A DNA stretch of 64,000 nt from assembly GCA_017461985.1 (NCBI GenBank), contig JAFTSA010000001.1, positions 64,301 to 128,300 of the forward strand, given 5' to 3'. Positions 7,527-17,113 of this stretch are shown here, piece after piece; position 1 is the stretch's first letter; each line of letters begins with the position of its first letter. The DNA comes from Clostridia bacterium. Lineage in GTDB: Bacteria > Bacillota > Clostridia > Christensenellales > CAG-917. The position numbers were made by a program, and so were the translations under genes. The notes below the pieces were generated by a model. The model was not told where the DNA came from, searched no databases, and saw only the letters and a list, made by a program, of their open reading frames with translations.

Positions 7527-8969
7527 TTACAGGTTGCCCAAAATGTAATATTTTTCGTTGTTGGGTTTCAATTCCTCGCCGGTGTAGAAACTGTCAAGAT
7601 AGGGCTTGATGCAAGAGGTGAGGTCGGTGTTTTCACAGTAGTTTGATGAGTTATGGCTTGCCCAAGCAACGGCAATATCTTCAGCACTATCAGTGAAGAA
7701 ATTGGCTTGTTTGTATTCTGCGATGTCACTGTCAAAAGCGAACAATCCCCAACTGGAATACTCAGGATATTTGCTTGCTGCGTGCTTAAAATTCCATGTG
7801 GTGAAGGACCAACCCTTTCCACAGTAAAGTTCGATGACGCCCGCCCAAGCTTCTGCTTGGGTTTGGTCGCTGGATTGGTTATATTTGGTCTTGTCGTGGT
7901 GAGTGTCGGGCCATACGTTGAATTCACCGATGATGACGGGATATTCACGCTTGGTGACAAAATCCATTGTAAAGACTTTCAAGTTGTAGAAAGTGGAGTT
8001 AAGTGTGTTTGCAGATGCCCAGTTGTAGTGGTGGAATTGATAGAGCACGTTTTCCCAACCGTAGTCCTCGGGGTCGGGCAGGTTTTGTGCTTCTCAGCAT
8101 GATTCCACTGAAATCATATGGTTGGGGTCAACTTCACGGATTGCATCGATGAGCTCATCAAAGTAGTCCCAAGTTTTCGCATTGGTCACTTGACTTTTGC
8201 CACCGCCGTTGATTGTTGCAACGCCGGGCTCGTTCATAAGGTCGTACGCTGCCACCCAAACGTTATTTTTGTATCTTTCTGCAATGCCCACCCAAAGTTC
8301 CTTGGTTTTTTCGCGGCAGGCCTCACCGATTTCATCCTCACGCCAAAGTCTTCCAACCTTTTCAGAGATGTCGCCAGTGTGGTCTTGACCAGATTGTGAG
8401 CCTACGGCTCCGTGCAGGTCAAGGATTGCGTAAAGTTCATATTTTTCGCACATTTCAAGTGCCCAGTCAAGGCGGTCGAAAGCGTCTTCACGCCAAGTGA
8501 GGTCTTTATAGTCCTTGACAACCCACTCACCAGCGCTTTCGTCATAGGTGAGAGGGTTCATAAAGTTCATATAGCTGAAGGGGATGCGGACACAGTTGAG
8601 GCCTATTGCTTTAATAGAGGCAAAGTCTTGCTCGGTGACCCAGTTGTCTTCAAACACGTCAATGAGTTCCTCCGCCTTTTCTTCACCGAAGCGGTTGTAA
8701 AGGGCGAGGTAGATGTCAAGTTGAGCAATCTCTTGTCCCGTTTCGGTGGGGCAGAGCCATTGTTCTTGCACAAGCCAACCGCCAAGGTTTGTGCCCATAA
8801 GTCCCATAGGATTTCCGTCTGGGTCGAGGACGCGTATGCCGTCCGCTTTGACAAAAGTCAAAGGCTCCATTGTATCGGGGGTGTCTTCTTTTGGACCGCA
8901 AGCCACAAAAACACCAAGGGACAAAACTATGACGAGAATTGCTGATATGAGGACGAGAGTTTTTTTCAT
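7527..8969 (-). pseudogene. GH5-like glycoside hydrolase lipoprotein interrupted by an in-frame TGA
   Basis: One continuous frame of 480 codons is broken only by TGA at 8094-8096 (codon 292). The N-terminal part has a signal peptide with lipobox VFVAC (Cys24). Next comes an exo-beta-1,3-glucanase/GH5-type barrel start (MGTNLGGWLVQEQWLCP), HGAVGSQSGQDHTG and the acid/base motif YDLMNEPG with Glu at about 247. After the TGA the frame continues with NLPDPEDYGWENVLYQFHHY and carries the likely nucleophile in IIGEFNVW. The short product would lack that Glu and be inactive. The position corresponds to a Trp commonly found in related enzymes (ESC-stop-E), so TGG to TGA is the simplest cause. The alternatives are readthrough or an assembly error. 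An AAGGGG site precedes the ATG at 8969. Confidence 0.8.
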
Positions 8970-9049
8970 AATGACCCCTTCAAAGTTGATAACAATATTT
9001 TAACCTCATAAAAGAGCGGTGTCAATAGGGGCGAAAACTCTTTTTTGTG

Positions 9050-9078
9050 TTGACTTATAGGCTATTTAGTATTAAAAT
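9050..9078 (+). promoter_or_regulatory. Promoter of leuS
   Basis: TTGACT (9050-9055), a 17-base spacer and TAAAAT (9073-9078). The ~60-base leader that follows is GC-rich with a perfect GCGTGCACGC palindrome. It shows no T-box motif, which is unusual for a Firmicutes aminoacyl-tRNA synthetase gene. Confidence 0.55.
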
Positions 9079-9146
9079 TGACTATATTATAGGTAATTTT
9101 GCGTGTTTGCCCGCGTGCACGCAGCATGCGAGCAACTTGGAGAAAT

Positions 9147-11567
9147 ATGGATCTTAAACAAATCGAAGCCAAATGGCAGAAAAAATGGGCAGAAACTGGG
9201 CTTTACAAGTTCAATCGTGACAGCGTCAAGGACAAGTATTACGTCCTTGAAATGTTCTCATACCCTTCTGGGGCAAAACTCCACGCAGGTCACTGGTACA
9301 ACTACGGCCCTAGTGACAGTTTTGCACGTTTCAAGCGTATGCAAGGCAAGGAAGTTTTCCACCCTATGGGATTTGACGCTTTCGGTCTGCCTGCAGAAAA
9401 CTATGCAATCAAGACGGGCATCCACCCCGAGGACAGCACCATCAAGAATATTGCCACAATGGAAGAGCAATTGAAAAAGATGGGCGCAACCTATGACTGG
9501 GATTACGAAATCAAGACCTGCATGCCCGACTATTATAGATGGACACAATGGATGTTCCTTCAAATGTACAAGCACGGCCTTGCATACAGAAAGGAAGCAC
9601 CCGTCAACTGGTGCCCTTCTTGCAGCACCGTCCTAGCCAACGAGCAAGCACAAGACGGCATTTGCGAAAGATGCGGAAGCACCGTTGTGAGAAAAAATCT
9701 TACACAATGGTTTTTCAAGATAACAGATTACGCAGAGGAACTTCTCGCTGGTCTTGACGGACTTGACTGGCCCGAAAAGACAAAACTTATGCAAAAGCAC
9801 TGGATAGGCAAGTCCTACGGCGGTGAAGTGGAATTCAAGGTGAAGGACAGCGACGTCACCTTCCGTGTTTTCACCACAAGAGCAGACACTCTCTTTGGTG
9901 TCACCTACGTTGTTCTTGCCCCCGAAAGTCCTCTCGTTGACCTCGTTACAACTGATGCACAAAAGGCGGCGGTTGAAAAATATAAGGAAGATGCATCAAA
10001 GGTCACCGAAATCGACCGTATGGCATCCAACCGTGAAAAGACTGGTGTCCTCACCGGCTCATACGCAATCAATCCCATCAACGGCAGAGAAGTGCCCATC
10101 TTGGTGGCAGACTACGTCATAGCATCATACGGCACCGGTGCAGTCATGGGTGTTGCAGCCCACGATGACCGCGACTTTGTCTTTGCAGGCAAACTTGGTC
10201 TTCCCGTTGAAAGAGTCATCAAAGGTGCAAGTGACGACGTCAATGACGCACTGCCTTTCACCGAATACGGCGTCCTCACCAACAGCGGTGAATTTGACGG
10301 TATGACCAGCGAAGAAGCAAAGGTCGCAATCATCAAGAAACTGGAAGAAAGCGGTCAAGGCGCTCTCAAAACCAACTATCGTTTGAGAGATTGGCTTGTC
10401 AGCCGTCAACGCTATTGGGGCGCACCTATCCCTATCATCCACTGCCCTCACTGCGGAGCAGTGCCCGTGCCCGAAAGCGACCTTCCCGTCAAACTCCCTT
10501 ACAACGTGGAGTTCAAGCCTGACGGAAAGTCACCCCTTGCAAAATGCGAAGAGTTTATGAACGTGAAGTGCCCCGTCTGTGGCGCAGACGCACGTCGTGA
10601 CCCCGACACCCTTGACACATTTGTGTGTTCAAGTTGGTATTATCTCCGCTACGCCGACAACCGCAACAGCGAAAAACCCTGTGACACAGAGTGGATTGAC
10701 AAACTCCTCCCCGTGGACAAATATATCGGTGGCGCAGAGCATGCATGTATGCACTTATTGTACGCACGTTTCTTCACAAAGGCACTGAGAGATATGGGCT
10801 ATCTCCACTTTGACGAGCCCTTCCTCTCACTGGTGCACCAAGGCCTTATCCTTGGTCCTGACGGATTCAAGATGTCAAAGAGCCGTGGCAACGTGGTTTC
10901 ACCTGACGACAGCATTGCCAAGTTTGGCGCAGACGTGTTCAGAGTGTATCTTATGTTCGGTTTCAGCTACGTTGAAGGCGGTCCTTGGAACGAAAACGGT
11001 CTTGACGGCATTGGTCGTTTCTTTGACAGAGTTGAACGCCTCGTGAAGAAGTGCTATGAAAACTTTGAAGAAAGAGAAATGGGCAAGGAAGAGAAGGAGC
11101 TGAATTTTGTCCGTCACAACACAATCAAGAGCGTGACTGGGGATATGGAAAACTTCTCCTTCAACACCGCCATTGCAAGAATAATGGAATACGTCAACGC
11201 AATATACGCCTACGACAATGCAGTGGGAAGCAAGAGCGCATTCTACAAGGAATGCATCAAGGATTTGGTGCTCCTCTTTGCACCTTTTGCACCTCACTTC
11301 TCAGAAGAACTTTGGGAGATGATGGGGGGAGAATACTCCGTGTTCAACCAAAGCTATCCCAAGTTTGACCCCGACTGTCTTGTCCGTGACGAGATTGAAC
11401 TTGGTGTCCAAATCTGCTCAAAGATGAGAGCAAAGATTATGGTGTCAAAGAACGCCACCAAGGAAGAAATCGAGGCACAAGCCCTTGAAGCAGTCAAGGA
11501 TCAACTGACTGGCGCACCCAAGAAAATCATCGTCGTGCCCGGCAGACTTGTCAATATCATCGCATAA
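9147..11567 (+). CDS. leuS: Leucyl-tRNA synthetase
   Basis: A class I synthetase of 806 residues charging tRNA-Leu. The HIGH motif appears as HAGHWYNY after YPSGAKL, the CP1 editing domain includes [20 protein letters not shown] and [16 protein letters not shown], and the KMSKS loop is [15 protein letters not shown]. Two zinc-type clusters are visible: [13 protein letters not shown] with CERCG, and CPHCGAV with CPVCGAD. The C-terminal tRNA-binding region ends in [12 protein letters not shown]. The ATG at 9147 follows a GGAG site; the upstream in-frame start at 9099 would place the leader palindrome in coding sequence and is rejected. Cytoplasmic and essential. Confidence 0.97.
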   Translation: MDLKQIEAKWQKKWAETGLYKFNRDSVKDKYYVLEMFSYPSGAKLHAGHWYNYGPSDSFARFKRMQGKEVFHPMGFDAFGLPAENYAIKTGIHPEDSTIKNIATMEEQLKKMGATYDWDYEIKTCMPDYYRWTQWMFLQMYKHGLAYRKEAPVNWCPSCSTVLANEQAQDGICERCGSTVVRKNLTQWFFKITDYAEELLAGLDGLDWPEKTKLMQKHWIGKSYGGEVEFKVKDSDVTFRVFTTRADTLFGVTYVVLAPESPLVDLVTTDAQKAAVEKYKEDASKVTEIDRMASNREKTGVLTGSYAINPINGREVPILVADYVIASYGTGAVMGVAAHDDRDFVFAGKLGLPVERVIKGASDDVNDALPFTEYGVLTNSGEFDGMTSEEAKVAIIKKLEESGQGALKTNYRLRDWLVSRQRYWGAPIPIIHCPHCGAVPVPESDLPVKLPYNVEFKPDGKSPLAKCEEFMNVKCPVCGADARRDPDTLDTFVCSSWYYLRYADNRNSEKPCDTEWIDKLLPVDKYIGGAEHACMHLLYARFFTKALRDMGYLHFDEPFLSLVHQGLILGPDGFKMSKSRGNVVSPDDSIAKFGADVFRVYLMFGFSYVEGGPWNENGLDGIGRFFDRVERLVKKCYENFEEREMGKEEKELNFVRHNTIKSVTGDMENFSFNTAIARIMEYVNAIYAYDNAVGSKSAFYKECIKDLVLLFAPFAPHFSEELWEMMGGEYSVFNQSYPKFDPDCLVRDEIELGVQICSKMRAKIMVSKNATKEEIEAQALEAVKDQLTGAPKKIIVVPGRLVNIIA

Positions 11568-11686
11568 GGCAAACCCCCCCAAAAAGAGAGTTTATGTTGC
11601 GAAAACGTGGCGTAAAACCCATCTTTTGCAAAACAAAACCAAATCAAACAACTCAAAAATAAAATAATTTCATATAGAGGACAACA

Positions 11687-12967
11687 ATGTTAGACCTTAA
11701 CAGAATAAGAAACAACCCCCAAGAAGTTGTAGATGCACTTGCAAGAAAGGGCCACACAGTGGATTTTAGTGAAGTGCTCAAATGGGATGATGAACGCAAG
11801 GCTCTCATCACCGAAATCGAACAACTGAAAGCAAAGAGAAACAAAGTTTCAGCAGAAATCCCCAAACTGAAAAAAGAGGGCAAGCCCGTTGAACACATCT
11901 TTAAGGAAATGAGAGAAATCGGCGAGCAAATTGCAAAGGGCGATGAAAGAATCAACAAGCTTATCGCAGACGTCAACGCTTTCCTTTGCGCACTGCCCAA
12001 CACTCCCGACCCCGACCTTCTCCCCGGTGAAAAGGAAAACAACCAAGTTGTGAAGACTTGGAGTGAGAAGCCTGCATTTGACTTCAAACCCAAGAGCCAC
12101 TATGACCTCTGTGTTGACCTTGGTCTCATCGACTATGAACGTGGTGTCAAACTCAGTGGCAACGGATTCTGGTGTTATCGTGGAGTTGGCGCACGTCTTG
12201 AATGGGCTCTTCTCAACTTCTTCATTGACGAGCACCTTGCTGACGGCTATGAATTCATCTTGCCCCCCTATCAACTTGGATACAACTGTGGCTTTGGTGC
12301 AGGTCAATTCCCCAAATTCAGTGACGAAGTATACTGGCTTGACTGCGACGAGGACAGAACACGCAATCGCTTTATGCTCCCCACAGCAGAAACCGCACTT
12401 GTCAACCTGTACGCAGGCGAGATTATCCCCGAAGACAAACTGCCCATCAAGTTGTTTGCATATTCACCTTGCTTTAGAAAGGAAGCAGGCAGTGCAAGAA
12501 GTGAAGAAAGAGGCATGATAAGAGGCCATCAATTCAACAAGATTGAAATGGTGCAAATCGCAAAACCCGGTGACAGCATGAAGGCTTTTGAGGAACTTGT
12601 TGAAAAGGCATGCCGTCTTTGCGACAAACTTGGTCTCCACTTCCGCCTGAGCAAGCTTGCAGCAGGAGATTGCTCCGCAAGTATGGCAAGAACATACGAT
12701 GTGGAACTTTGGATTCCTTCAATGGAAATCTACAAGGAATGCAGTTCAGTGTCCAACGCAAACGACTATCAAGCACGCAGAAACAACACTCGTTATCGTG
12801 ATGCAGAAACAGGCAAGCCTCAATACGTCCACACCTTGAACGGCAGTGGCCTTGCAACATCCCGCCTTATCCCTGCAATCGTGGAGCAATATCAAAACGC
12901 AGATGGCTCTGTGACAGTGCCCGAAGTGCTCCGCAAGTATATGGGTGGCTTGGAAGTCATCAAATAA
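11687..12967 (+). CDS. serS: Seryl-tRNA synthetase
   Basis: A class II synthetase of 426 residues. The N-terminal long antiparallel coiled coil (about residues 30-105) binds the long variable arm of tRNA-Ser. The catalytic core has motif 2 SPCFRKEAGSARSEERG followed by GMIRGHQF, and the motif 3 region NGSGLATSRLIPAI, with CSSVSNANDYQARR in the serine pocket. The ATG at 11687 follows an AGAGG site. It lies 120 bases after leuS and may have its own promoter. No T-box leader is visible. The C-terminus is the usual length. Confidence 0.97.
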   Translation: MLDLNRIRNNPQEVVDALARKGHTVDFSEVLKWDDERKALITEIEQLKAKRNKVSAEIPKLKKEGKPVEHIFKEMREIGEQIAKGDERINKLIADVNAFLCALPNTPDPDLLPGEKENNQVVKTWSEKPAFDFKPKSHYDLCVDLGLIDYERGVKLSGNGFWCYRGVGARLEWALLNFFIDEHLADGYEFILPPYQLGYNCGFGAGQFPKFSDEVYWLDCDEDRTRNRFMLPTAETALVNLYAGEIIPEDKLPIKLFAYSPCFRKEAGSARSEERGMIRGHQFNKIEMVQIAKPGDSMKAFEELVEKACRLCDKLGLHFRLSKLAAGDCSASMARTYDVELWIPSMEIYKECSSVSNANDYQARRNNTRYRDAETGKPQYVHTLNGSGLATSRLIPAIVEQYQNADGSVTVPEVLRKYMGGLEVIK

Positions 12968-12974
12968 TGACTGA

Positions 12975-13001
12975 AGGGAAGGACTTTGTCCTTTCCTTTT
13001 T
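12975..13001 (+). terminator. Terminator after serS
   Basis: AGGGAAGGAC pairs with GTCCTTTCC around a TTT loop, with one bulge, followed by a T tract. Confidence 0.7.
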
Positions 13002-13063
13002 CATACATTGAGCATAAATTTGAACAAAAACAAAAAAATAAATATAAATTTTAGGAGAGAATT

Positions 13064-14365
13064 ATGAGAGAAGAAATCAGAAAATATGCCGACGAGGCAT
13101 TTGAAATCGTCACTCAAGCAGCAGACGAAATCGGCCCCCGTTTGCCCGGTTCTGACAACGAAAGAAAGTTCCACGAAGTGATGAAGGACAAGATGAATGG
13201 TCTTGGCCTCAAGGTGAAACAAGAGAAATTCCTCGTTGCACCTAGAGCATCAATCGGCGGAATCCCTTACGCAGGTTGGGTGGGCATTGCAGGAGCAATC
13301 ATGCTCAATTTCACACAGCTTTACTGGCTTGCAGCAATTATGCTGACAGCAATGTGGGTTTGGCTTGTGTGCAGTGTGTTCCTTTACAAAACTTGGATTG
13401 ACTGGTGCTTCCACCACGAAGTCAGCTACAACACCTATGGTGAACTGACTCCCGAAGACGGCGAATATGACTACACCATTATGCTGTCTGGCCACACCGA
13501 CACCAGTTGGAACTGGAAACACAGCGCAATCAAGAGCAAACTGAACCCCGCATTTGCCTTCATCAAAGTCGGTCTTGGTGCAGTGTGTGTCATCGTCACA
13601 ACCGCTCTTGCTTGGACCCTTGCAATCAGTCAATACGTGGACTATATCACTTGGATGTTTGTGGCAGAAGCATATCCCATTGTTTGCCCCTTCCTTGTGG
13701 CAGGCAGTTTCCTTGTCACCTTGTGGCTTGACAAAAATGAAAAGACCGCATCACCCGGCGCAATGGACAACGCAACCGGCATCGCCCTTGCATATATCGT
13801 CACCAAGTATTTCAAGGAAAACCCCGACAAAATGCCCAAACGTTGCCGCATCATCGACCTCAACTGCGGAGCAGAAGAAGCAGGTCTCCGTGGCTCTATC
13901 GCATTTGTGAGAAAGCACAAGGGAGAAGACATCCTCAAAAATTGCTACAACTTGAACCTTGACTCAATCGCAGACGAGGACTATTTTGAAGTCGTCCGCG
14001 GTGACGCATGGCAAGGCACCAAGTTTGACCCCGAACTCATCAAGATGTTTGAGGAATCAATGAAGGAAGCAGGCATCGAAAAGCCGGGCAACATCGTCAA
14101 CCCCGTTGGCGGATGTGACTCAACCCCCTTCCACAAAGCAGGCGTGCGCACAGTCACCTTTGCAGCACAAGACCCCGTCATGACCAACTATTATCACACC
14201 TTCTATGACACCCCCGACCGCTTCAGTGTTGAAACCGTCGGCACAGGCCTTGACGTCATCCTTCGCGTAATCGACAAGATTGCTGCAGTGGAAGACGGAA
14301 AGAGAACAGCTCTTGTTCCTGCAGAAGACACTGTTGAAGTGCCCGCAGAAATCGTAGAAGAATAA
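13064..14365 (+). CDS. M28-family metallopeptidase with internal membrane segments
   Basis: A protein of 433 residues with the di-zinc M28 aminopeptidase layout: the H-x-D pair in LSGHTDTSW, the bridging Asp in PGAMDNATGIAL, the Glu pair in CGAEEAGLRGS and a late His in NYYHTFYDTPDRF. Between the N-terminal part and the first ligand is a hydrophobic hairpin (about residues 70-110), and another pair of hydrophobic segments lies near residues 165-225. The catalytic domain is therefore membrane-bound, and the metal site is interrupted by transmembrane helices. Its peptide substrate is unknown. An AGGAG site precedes the ATG. It is probably a single-gene transcript between two terminators. Confidence 0.85.
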   Translation: MREEIRKYADEAFEIVTQAADEIGPRLPGSDNERKFHEVMKDKMNGLGLKVKQEKFLVAPRASIGGIPYAGWVGIAGAIMLNFTQLYWLAAIMLTAMWVWLVCSVFLYKTWIDWCFHHEVSYNTYGELTPEDGEYDYTIMLSGHTDTSWNWKHSAIKSKLNPAFAFIKVGLGAVCVIVTTALAWTLAISQYVDYITWMFVAEAYPIVCPFLVAGSFLVTLWLDKNEKTASPGAMDNATGIALAYIVTKYFKENPDKMPKRCRIIDLNCGAEEAGLRGSIAFVRKHKGEDILKNCYNLNLDSIADEDYFEVVRGDAWQGTKFDPELIKMFEESMKEAGIEKPGNIVNPVGGCDSTPFHKAGVRTVTFAAQDPVMTNYYHTFYDTPDRFSVETVGTGLDVILRVIDKIAAVEDGKRTALVPAEDTVEVPAEIVEE

Positions 14366-14381
14366 GAGTTCATCACAAAAC

Positions 14382-14412
14382 AAAAAAGGCACTCAGTTGA
14401 GTGCCTTTTTTA
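14382..14412 (+). terminator. Terminator after the M28 peptidase
   Basis: A long perfect hairpin, AAAAAGGCACTCA with TGAGTGCCTTTTT around two bases, ending in a T run. Confidence 0.85.
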
Positions 14413-14462
14413 TTTCTTGCAAAGCAATATATGCTGTGGTAAAATATATTAGGAGGTTTGTA

Positions 14463-15038
14463 ATGTATACCGATCTTAATGAAGTATTTGGAACAATAAA
14501 AAGTGTGTGTTATCGTCATTATGATTGCATGGAAACCTTTGAGTCCATAGTTAATTCTGCAAAAAAAGTGTTGATAAGCAATGAAAAGGACACTTCTATG
14601 TATGGGCTATGTTTCCCCGATGAAACCATTGTTAAATTTTTCGGGGACAAAGGAAAGGTGACTGAAGGATTGAACAGCAAAAGAGGAACATATCACTTTG
14701 TGTACTATTGTGATGAAAATGACCGTGTTGTGGCAGGGGAAAGACATGCCGAAGGCGAATTGTTGAACCACGTATTTTACTACTATTATGATAATAGAAC
14801 AGAGGTCGTTTGGTATCATGATCAAGATCGCGTAATCAGTAGTATCGGAGTAATGTATTACGAGGGAAATAAACTGGTTAGATATATAAATGGATATAAT
14901 CCAGAGGTCAGGATGCCCCTTTTTGAGGAGTATTATTTTGACAGGTTTGAGGATCAGGTAGTTAAACGATCATGTATATTATATTCGTCAAAGGTTGGCC
15001 CCATGGAAAAAATTTCCTATCGAAAGATGCCAACTTGA
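14463..15038 (+). CDS. Hypothetical protein, unrecognised family
   Basis: A protein of 191 residues. The start at 14463 follows a perfect AGGAGG, so the longer frame from 14397, which runs through the terminator, is rejected. No signal peptide or membrane segment. The composition is unusually rich in Tyr (for example VFYYYYDN and EEYYFDRFED) and acidic residues. The second half is a series of short strands that may form a beta-sheet scaffold such as those of MORN-like or immunity-type proteins, but I cannot assign a family. It is more AT-rich than the flanking M28 and synthetase genes and stands alone between terminators, which fits a recently acquired gene. Ends in tandem TGA codons. Confidence 0.6.
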   Translation: MYTDLNEVFGTIKSVCYRHYDCMETFESIVNSAKKVLISNEKDTSMYGLCFPDETIVKFFGDKGKVTEGLNSKRGTYHFVYYCDENDRVVAGERHAEGELLNHVFYYYYDNRTEVVWYHDQDRVISSIGVMYYEGNKLVRYINGYNPEVRMPLFEEYYFDRFEDQVVKRSCILYSSKVGPMEKISYRKMPT

Positions 15039-15092
15039 TGATAGTTTTAAGAGTGTTCGATGAACACTGCATCTATCACAAATAAAAAAACA

Positions 15093-15119
15093 AAATGCCC
15101 CCTAGATTAGGGGGCATTC
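15093..15119 (-). terminator. Terminator for the 15150 gene (minus strand)
   Basis: ATGCCCCCTA (15095-15104) pairs with TAGGGGGCAT. On the minus strand it is followed by a long T-rich run. Confidence 0.75.
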
Positions 15120-15149
15120 ATTTTGGATGAAATCCTGCTTGCAGGGTTA

Positions 15150-16163
15150 TTATTCGGCGGAGTAGGGGCCCATGGCGTCCTTGGCTTCCTTGCAGTTGAC
15201 ATAGGTGTCGGGGTTGGCGTCGTCGGGGTCATAACTGAAGGTCCAGTTGTAGGTGGTGTCGGTGACGAAGTTGACCATGCCCATTGCCTTTGCCTTCCAC
15301 ACTTCTTGGAAAGTGATTGCCTTGTAGTAGCCGTTGTCCCAAAGTTCGAAGGAGTAGGTGACGGTGCTGTAATATGCGTTTTTGTCCCCTGAGCCTGTGC
15401 GGATTGAGTCGATGATACGTTCAGTAAGGTAGGGGTTGGATGTGTCAAGGACCATATCCACCTTGTAGTAGTTGCCTTCTTCGCTTTCAACGTAGGTGAC
15501 GATGACGGATTCAACGGTGTCTTCAGTGATATTGTAGGGCACGACTTCAAAGATGCCTTCTTGAGTGCTGTTGTACACAGGCACTTCGCGTTCCTCTTCG
15601 GTCAAGGGATTCTTCTTTGAATCAACCCAGTCTGCGGTGGGTCTGCCGTCCTCGGTGACGATTGAGTTGGGCACTTTTTGATAGGCAAGATAATCCATAT
15701 CGGTGCAGGTGTAGTTGCGCTCTGAAATGATGATTTCAAATGCGTTGCCAAAGACACGCTTCAAGGGGCAGTCCACTTCAATACGATAGTCTGCACGGAA
15801 ATATTCAGTTTGAGTCTTGATGATGGTGGCGTCAATGTCAACGATGTTGTCAGAGCCTGCGTTCATAATCATAGAGCACAAGCAGTGGGCGGCAAGGGCC
15901 TCTGCATCTTTTGCAGTTGTACCGCCGTAGTTGAAGAGCATGACTGCGTATGCAATGAGGTCTTCTTCATCGGTGGGGATTGCGCCAAAGTCCTGAGCAG
16001 CACCTTCAGGGCGGACTTCGAGATGTTCAAAAGAGGTGATAGGCTCATTTGAAGGGCCTGTTTCGCCAAGGGCGAGGATGCCGAAGGCGGTGGTGAATAT
16101 TGCAATGAGAAGGATGGCTACAAACACACCTTCAAAGGCTTTTGTCACGTCGCTGGTGTTCAT
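15150..16163 (-). CDS. Membrane-anchored extracytoplasmic protein of unknown function
   Basis: A protein of 337 residues with one N-terminal transmembrane helix (about residues 12-34, FVAILLIAIFTTAFGILALG) and a long hydrophilic domain probably outside the cell. No family recognised. The soluble part is acidic, with many Tyr and Thr and aromatic strand-like stretches (YSFELWDNGYYKAITFQEVW), and ends acidic. Its start overlaps the stop of the multi-pass protein encoded upstream (16160-16163), so the two are translationally coupled and likely act together in the membrane. Confidence 0.65.
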   Translation of the reverse strand: MNTSDVTKAFEGVFVAILLIAIFTTAFGILALGETGPSNEPITSFEHLEVRPEGAAQDFGAIPTDEEDLIAYAVMLFNYGGTTAKDAEALAAHCLCSMIMNAGSDNIVDIDATIIKTQTEYFRADYRIEVDCPLKRVFGNAFEIIISERNYTCTDMDYLAYQKVPNSIVTEDGRPTADWVDSKKNPLTEEEREVPVYNSTQEGIFEVVPYNITEDTVESVIVTYVESEEGNYYKVDMVLDTSNPYLTERIIDSIRTGSGDKNAYYSTVTYSFELWDNGYYKAITFQEVWKAKAMGMVNFVTDTTYNWTFSYDPDDANPDTYVNCKEAKDAMGPYSAE

Positions 16164-16912
16164 TGATAGTCCTCCTTGTCAAGATAATATTCGTTTTCAA
16201 GTGAGCGGTCGTGCTTGTAAATCAGTTGATTTAGCGCGAACAACACCACGTATGAAAGGGCAAGGCACACGACCAAACACACTATGTACACGGGCAAATA
16301 TGCGCTTTTTTCGGTGAGGCCGGGGTAGTCCTTGGCAAACACGTTGTCAAAGAGAGTGCCGTTGAACATATTGACGGTGTAGATGGTTTCTTCTGCTTTC
16401 AAAGCATATTGTGCGATGAATGCCCAACCCACAAATACCACAACGCAGATGACAATCTGCCATGAGGTCTTGATTGACAGCTTGAAGTTGCCCATCATGA
16501 TGATTGAGCCGAGGAACAATGCATCGTGGACAAAGACGTTCAAAAGCAGCCACAACTCACTGGGGCGTGCCTCGATGAAGGTGTCTTGTCCTATGAAGAG
16601 CATAAGGTTGAAGATGAGTCCGGACATAAACGCCGCATAGGTGACAAAGGGGTAGGCAACTTTCTTCTTATCGCAGAACACCACAAGGGCAAAGGCCACG
16701 CAGGTGAGCGTGCTAAATTCCGCAGGAATTTTGGGTTGACCGATTGCTGCATAATATATGTACTGTATGACCTTCACCGCCAAAACAAATACACCTAGAA
16801 TCAGGAGCAATCTGTTTGCAAGACGAACTCTGCCACGAAGAAGGTGTGCACCGATTGCGATGACACAAAGGAACAAAACCGTGGCTGCGCCGATGATAAG
16901 AATGTGTTGCAT
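16160..16912 (-). CDS. Multi-pass membrane protein, possibly YwaF/TMEM164-like
   Basis: A protein of 250 residues with about seven hydrophobic segments spread evenly along the chain. The topology, the Y-Y-A-A-I-G-Q-P segment before helix 3 and the CDKKK loop resemble the YwaF (TIGR02206/TMEM164) family, of unknown function. The family assignment is tentative. The C-terminal tail is charged and cytoplasmic-looking (LENEYYLDKEDYQ). First gene of a two-gene operon with 15150-16163, with a 4-base overlap. An AGGAGT site precedes the ATG at 16912. Confidence 0.6.
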   Translation of the reverse strand: MQHILIIGAATVLFLCVIAIGAHLLRGRVRLANRLLLILGVFVLAVKVIQYIYYAAIGQPKIPAEFSTLTCVAFALVVFCDKKKVAYPFVTYAAFMSGLIFNLMLFIGQDTFIEARPSELWLLLNVFVHDALFLGSIIMMGNFKLSIKTSWQIVICVVVFVGWAFIAQYALKAEETIYTVNMFNGTLFDNVFAKDYPGLTEKSAYLPVYIVCLVVCLALSYVVLFALNQLIYKHDRSLENEYYLDKEDYQ

Positions 16913-17077
16913 GTGGACTCCTAAAACCTTTATTGCTTTATAGTATAAAGCACAACCCCTGTTTTTTCAAGAAAAAATATGAGAGAATTTTGTCGAGATT
17001 ATCAACAAATTTTCCTTGGTGTATAGTTAAATTTTTCCGTGGCTTTTTTAGGGTTGAAAACCCTGTCTTTTCACCTC

Positions 17078-17113
17078 GAAAAACAAAAAATCTCTTCCGT
17101 CTTGGAAGAGATT
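17078..17113 (-). terminator. Terminator downstream of the chromate-transporter pair
   Basis: AATCTCTTCC with GGAAGAGATT, a 10-bp stem with a 5-base loop, followed on the minus strand by a T-rich run. It lies about 120 bases beyond the stop at 17230. Confidence 0.7.

Noticed and set aside
8094-8096. UGA as a sense codon (Trp or Gly) or selenocysteine in the GH5 gene
   Set aside because: UGA is a normal stop in tmk, rnfD, minD, minE, the ROK kinase and others, so it is not reassigned. No SECIS-like hairpin is evident after the codon, and the aligned residue in relatives is more likely Trp than Cys/Sec.
7653-8945. Plus-strand ORFs of 149 and 177 codons over the GH5 gene
   Set aside because: They are antisense shadows. 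They lack a ribosome site or recognisable domain, while the minus strand shows a continuous glucanase.
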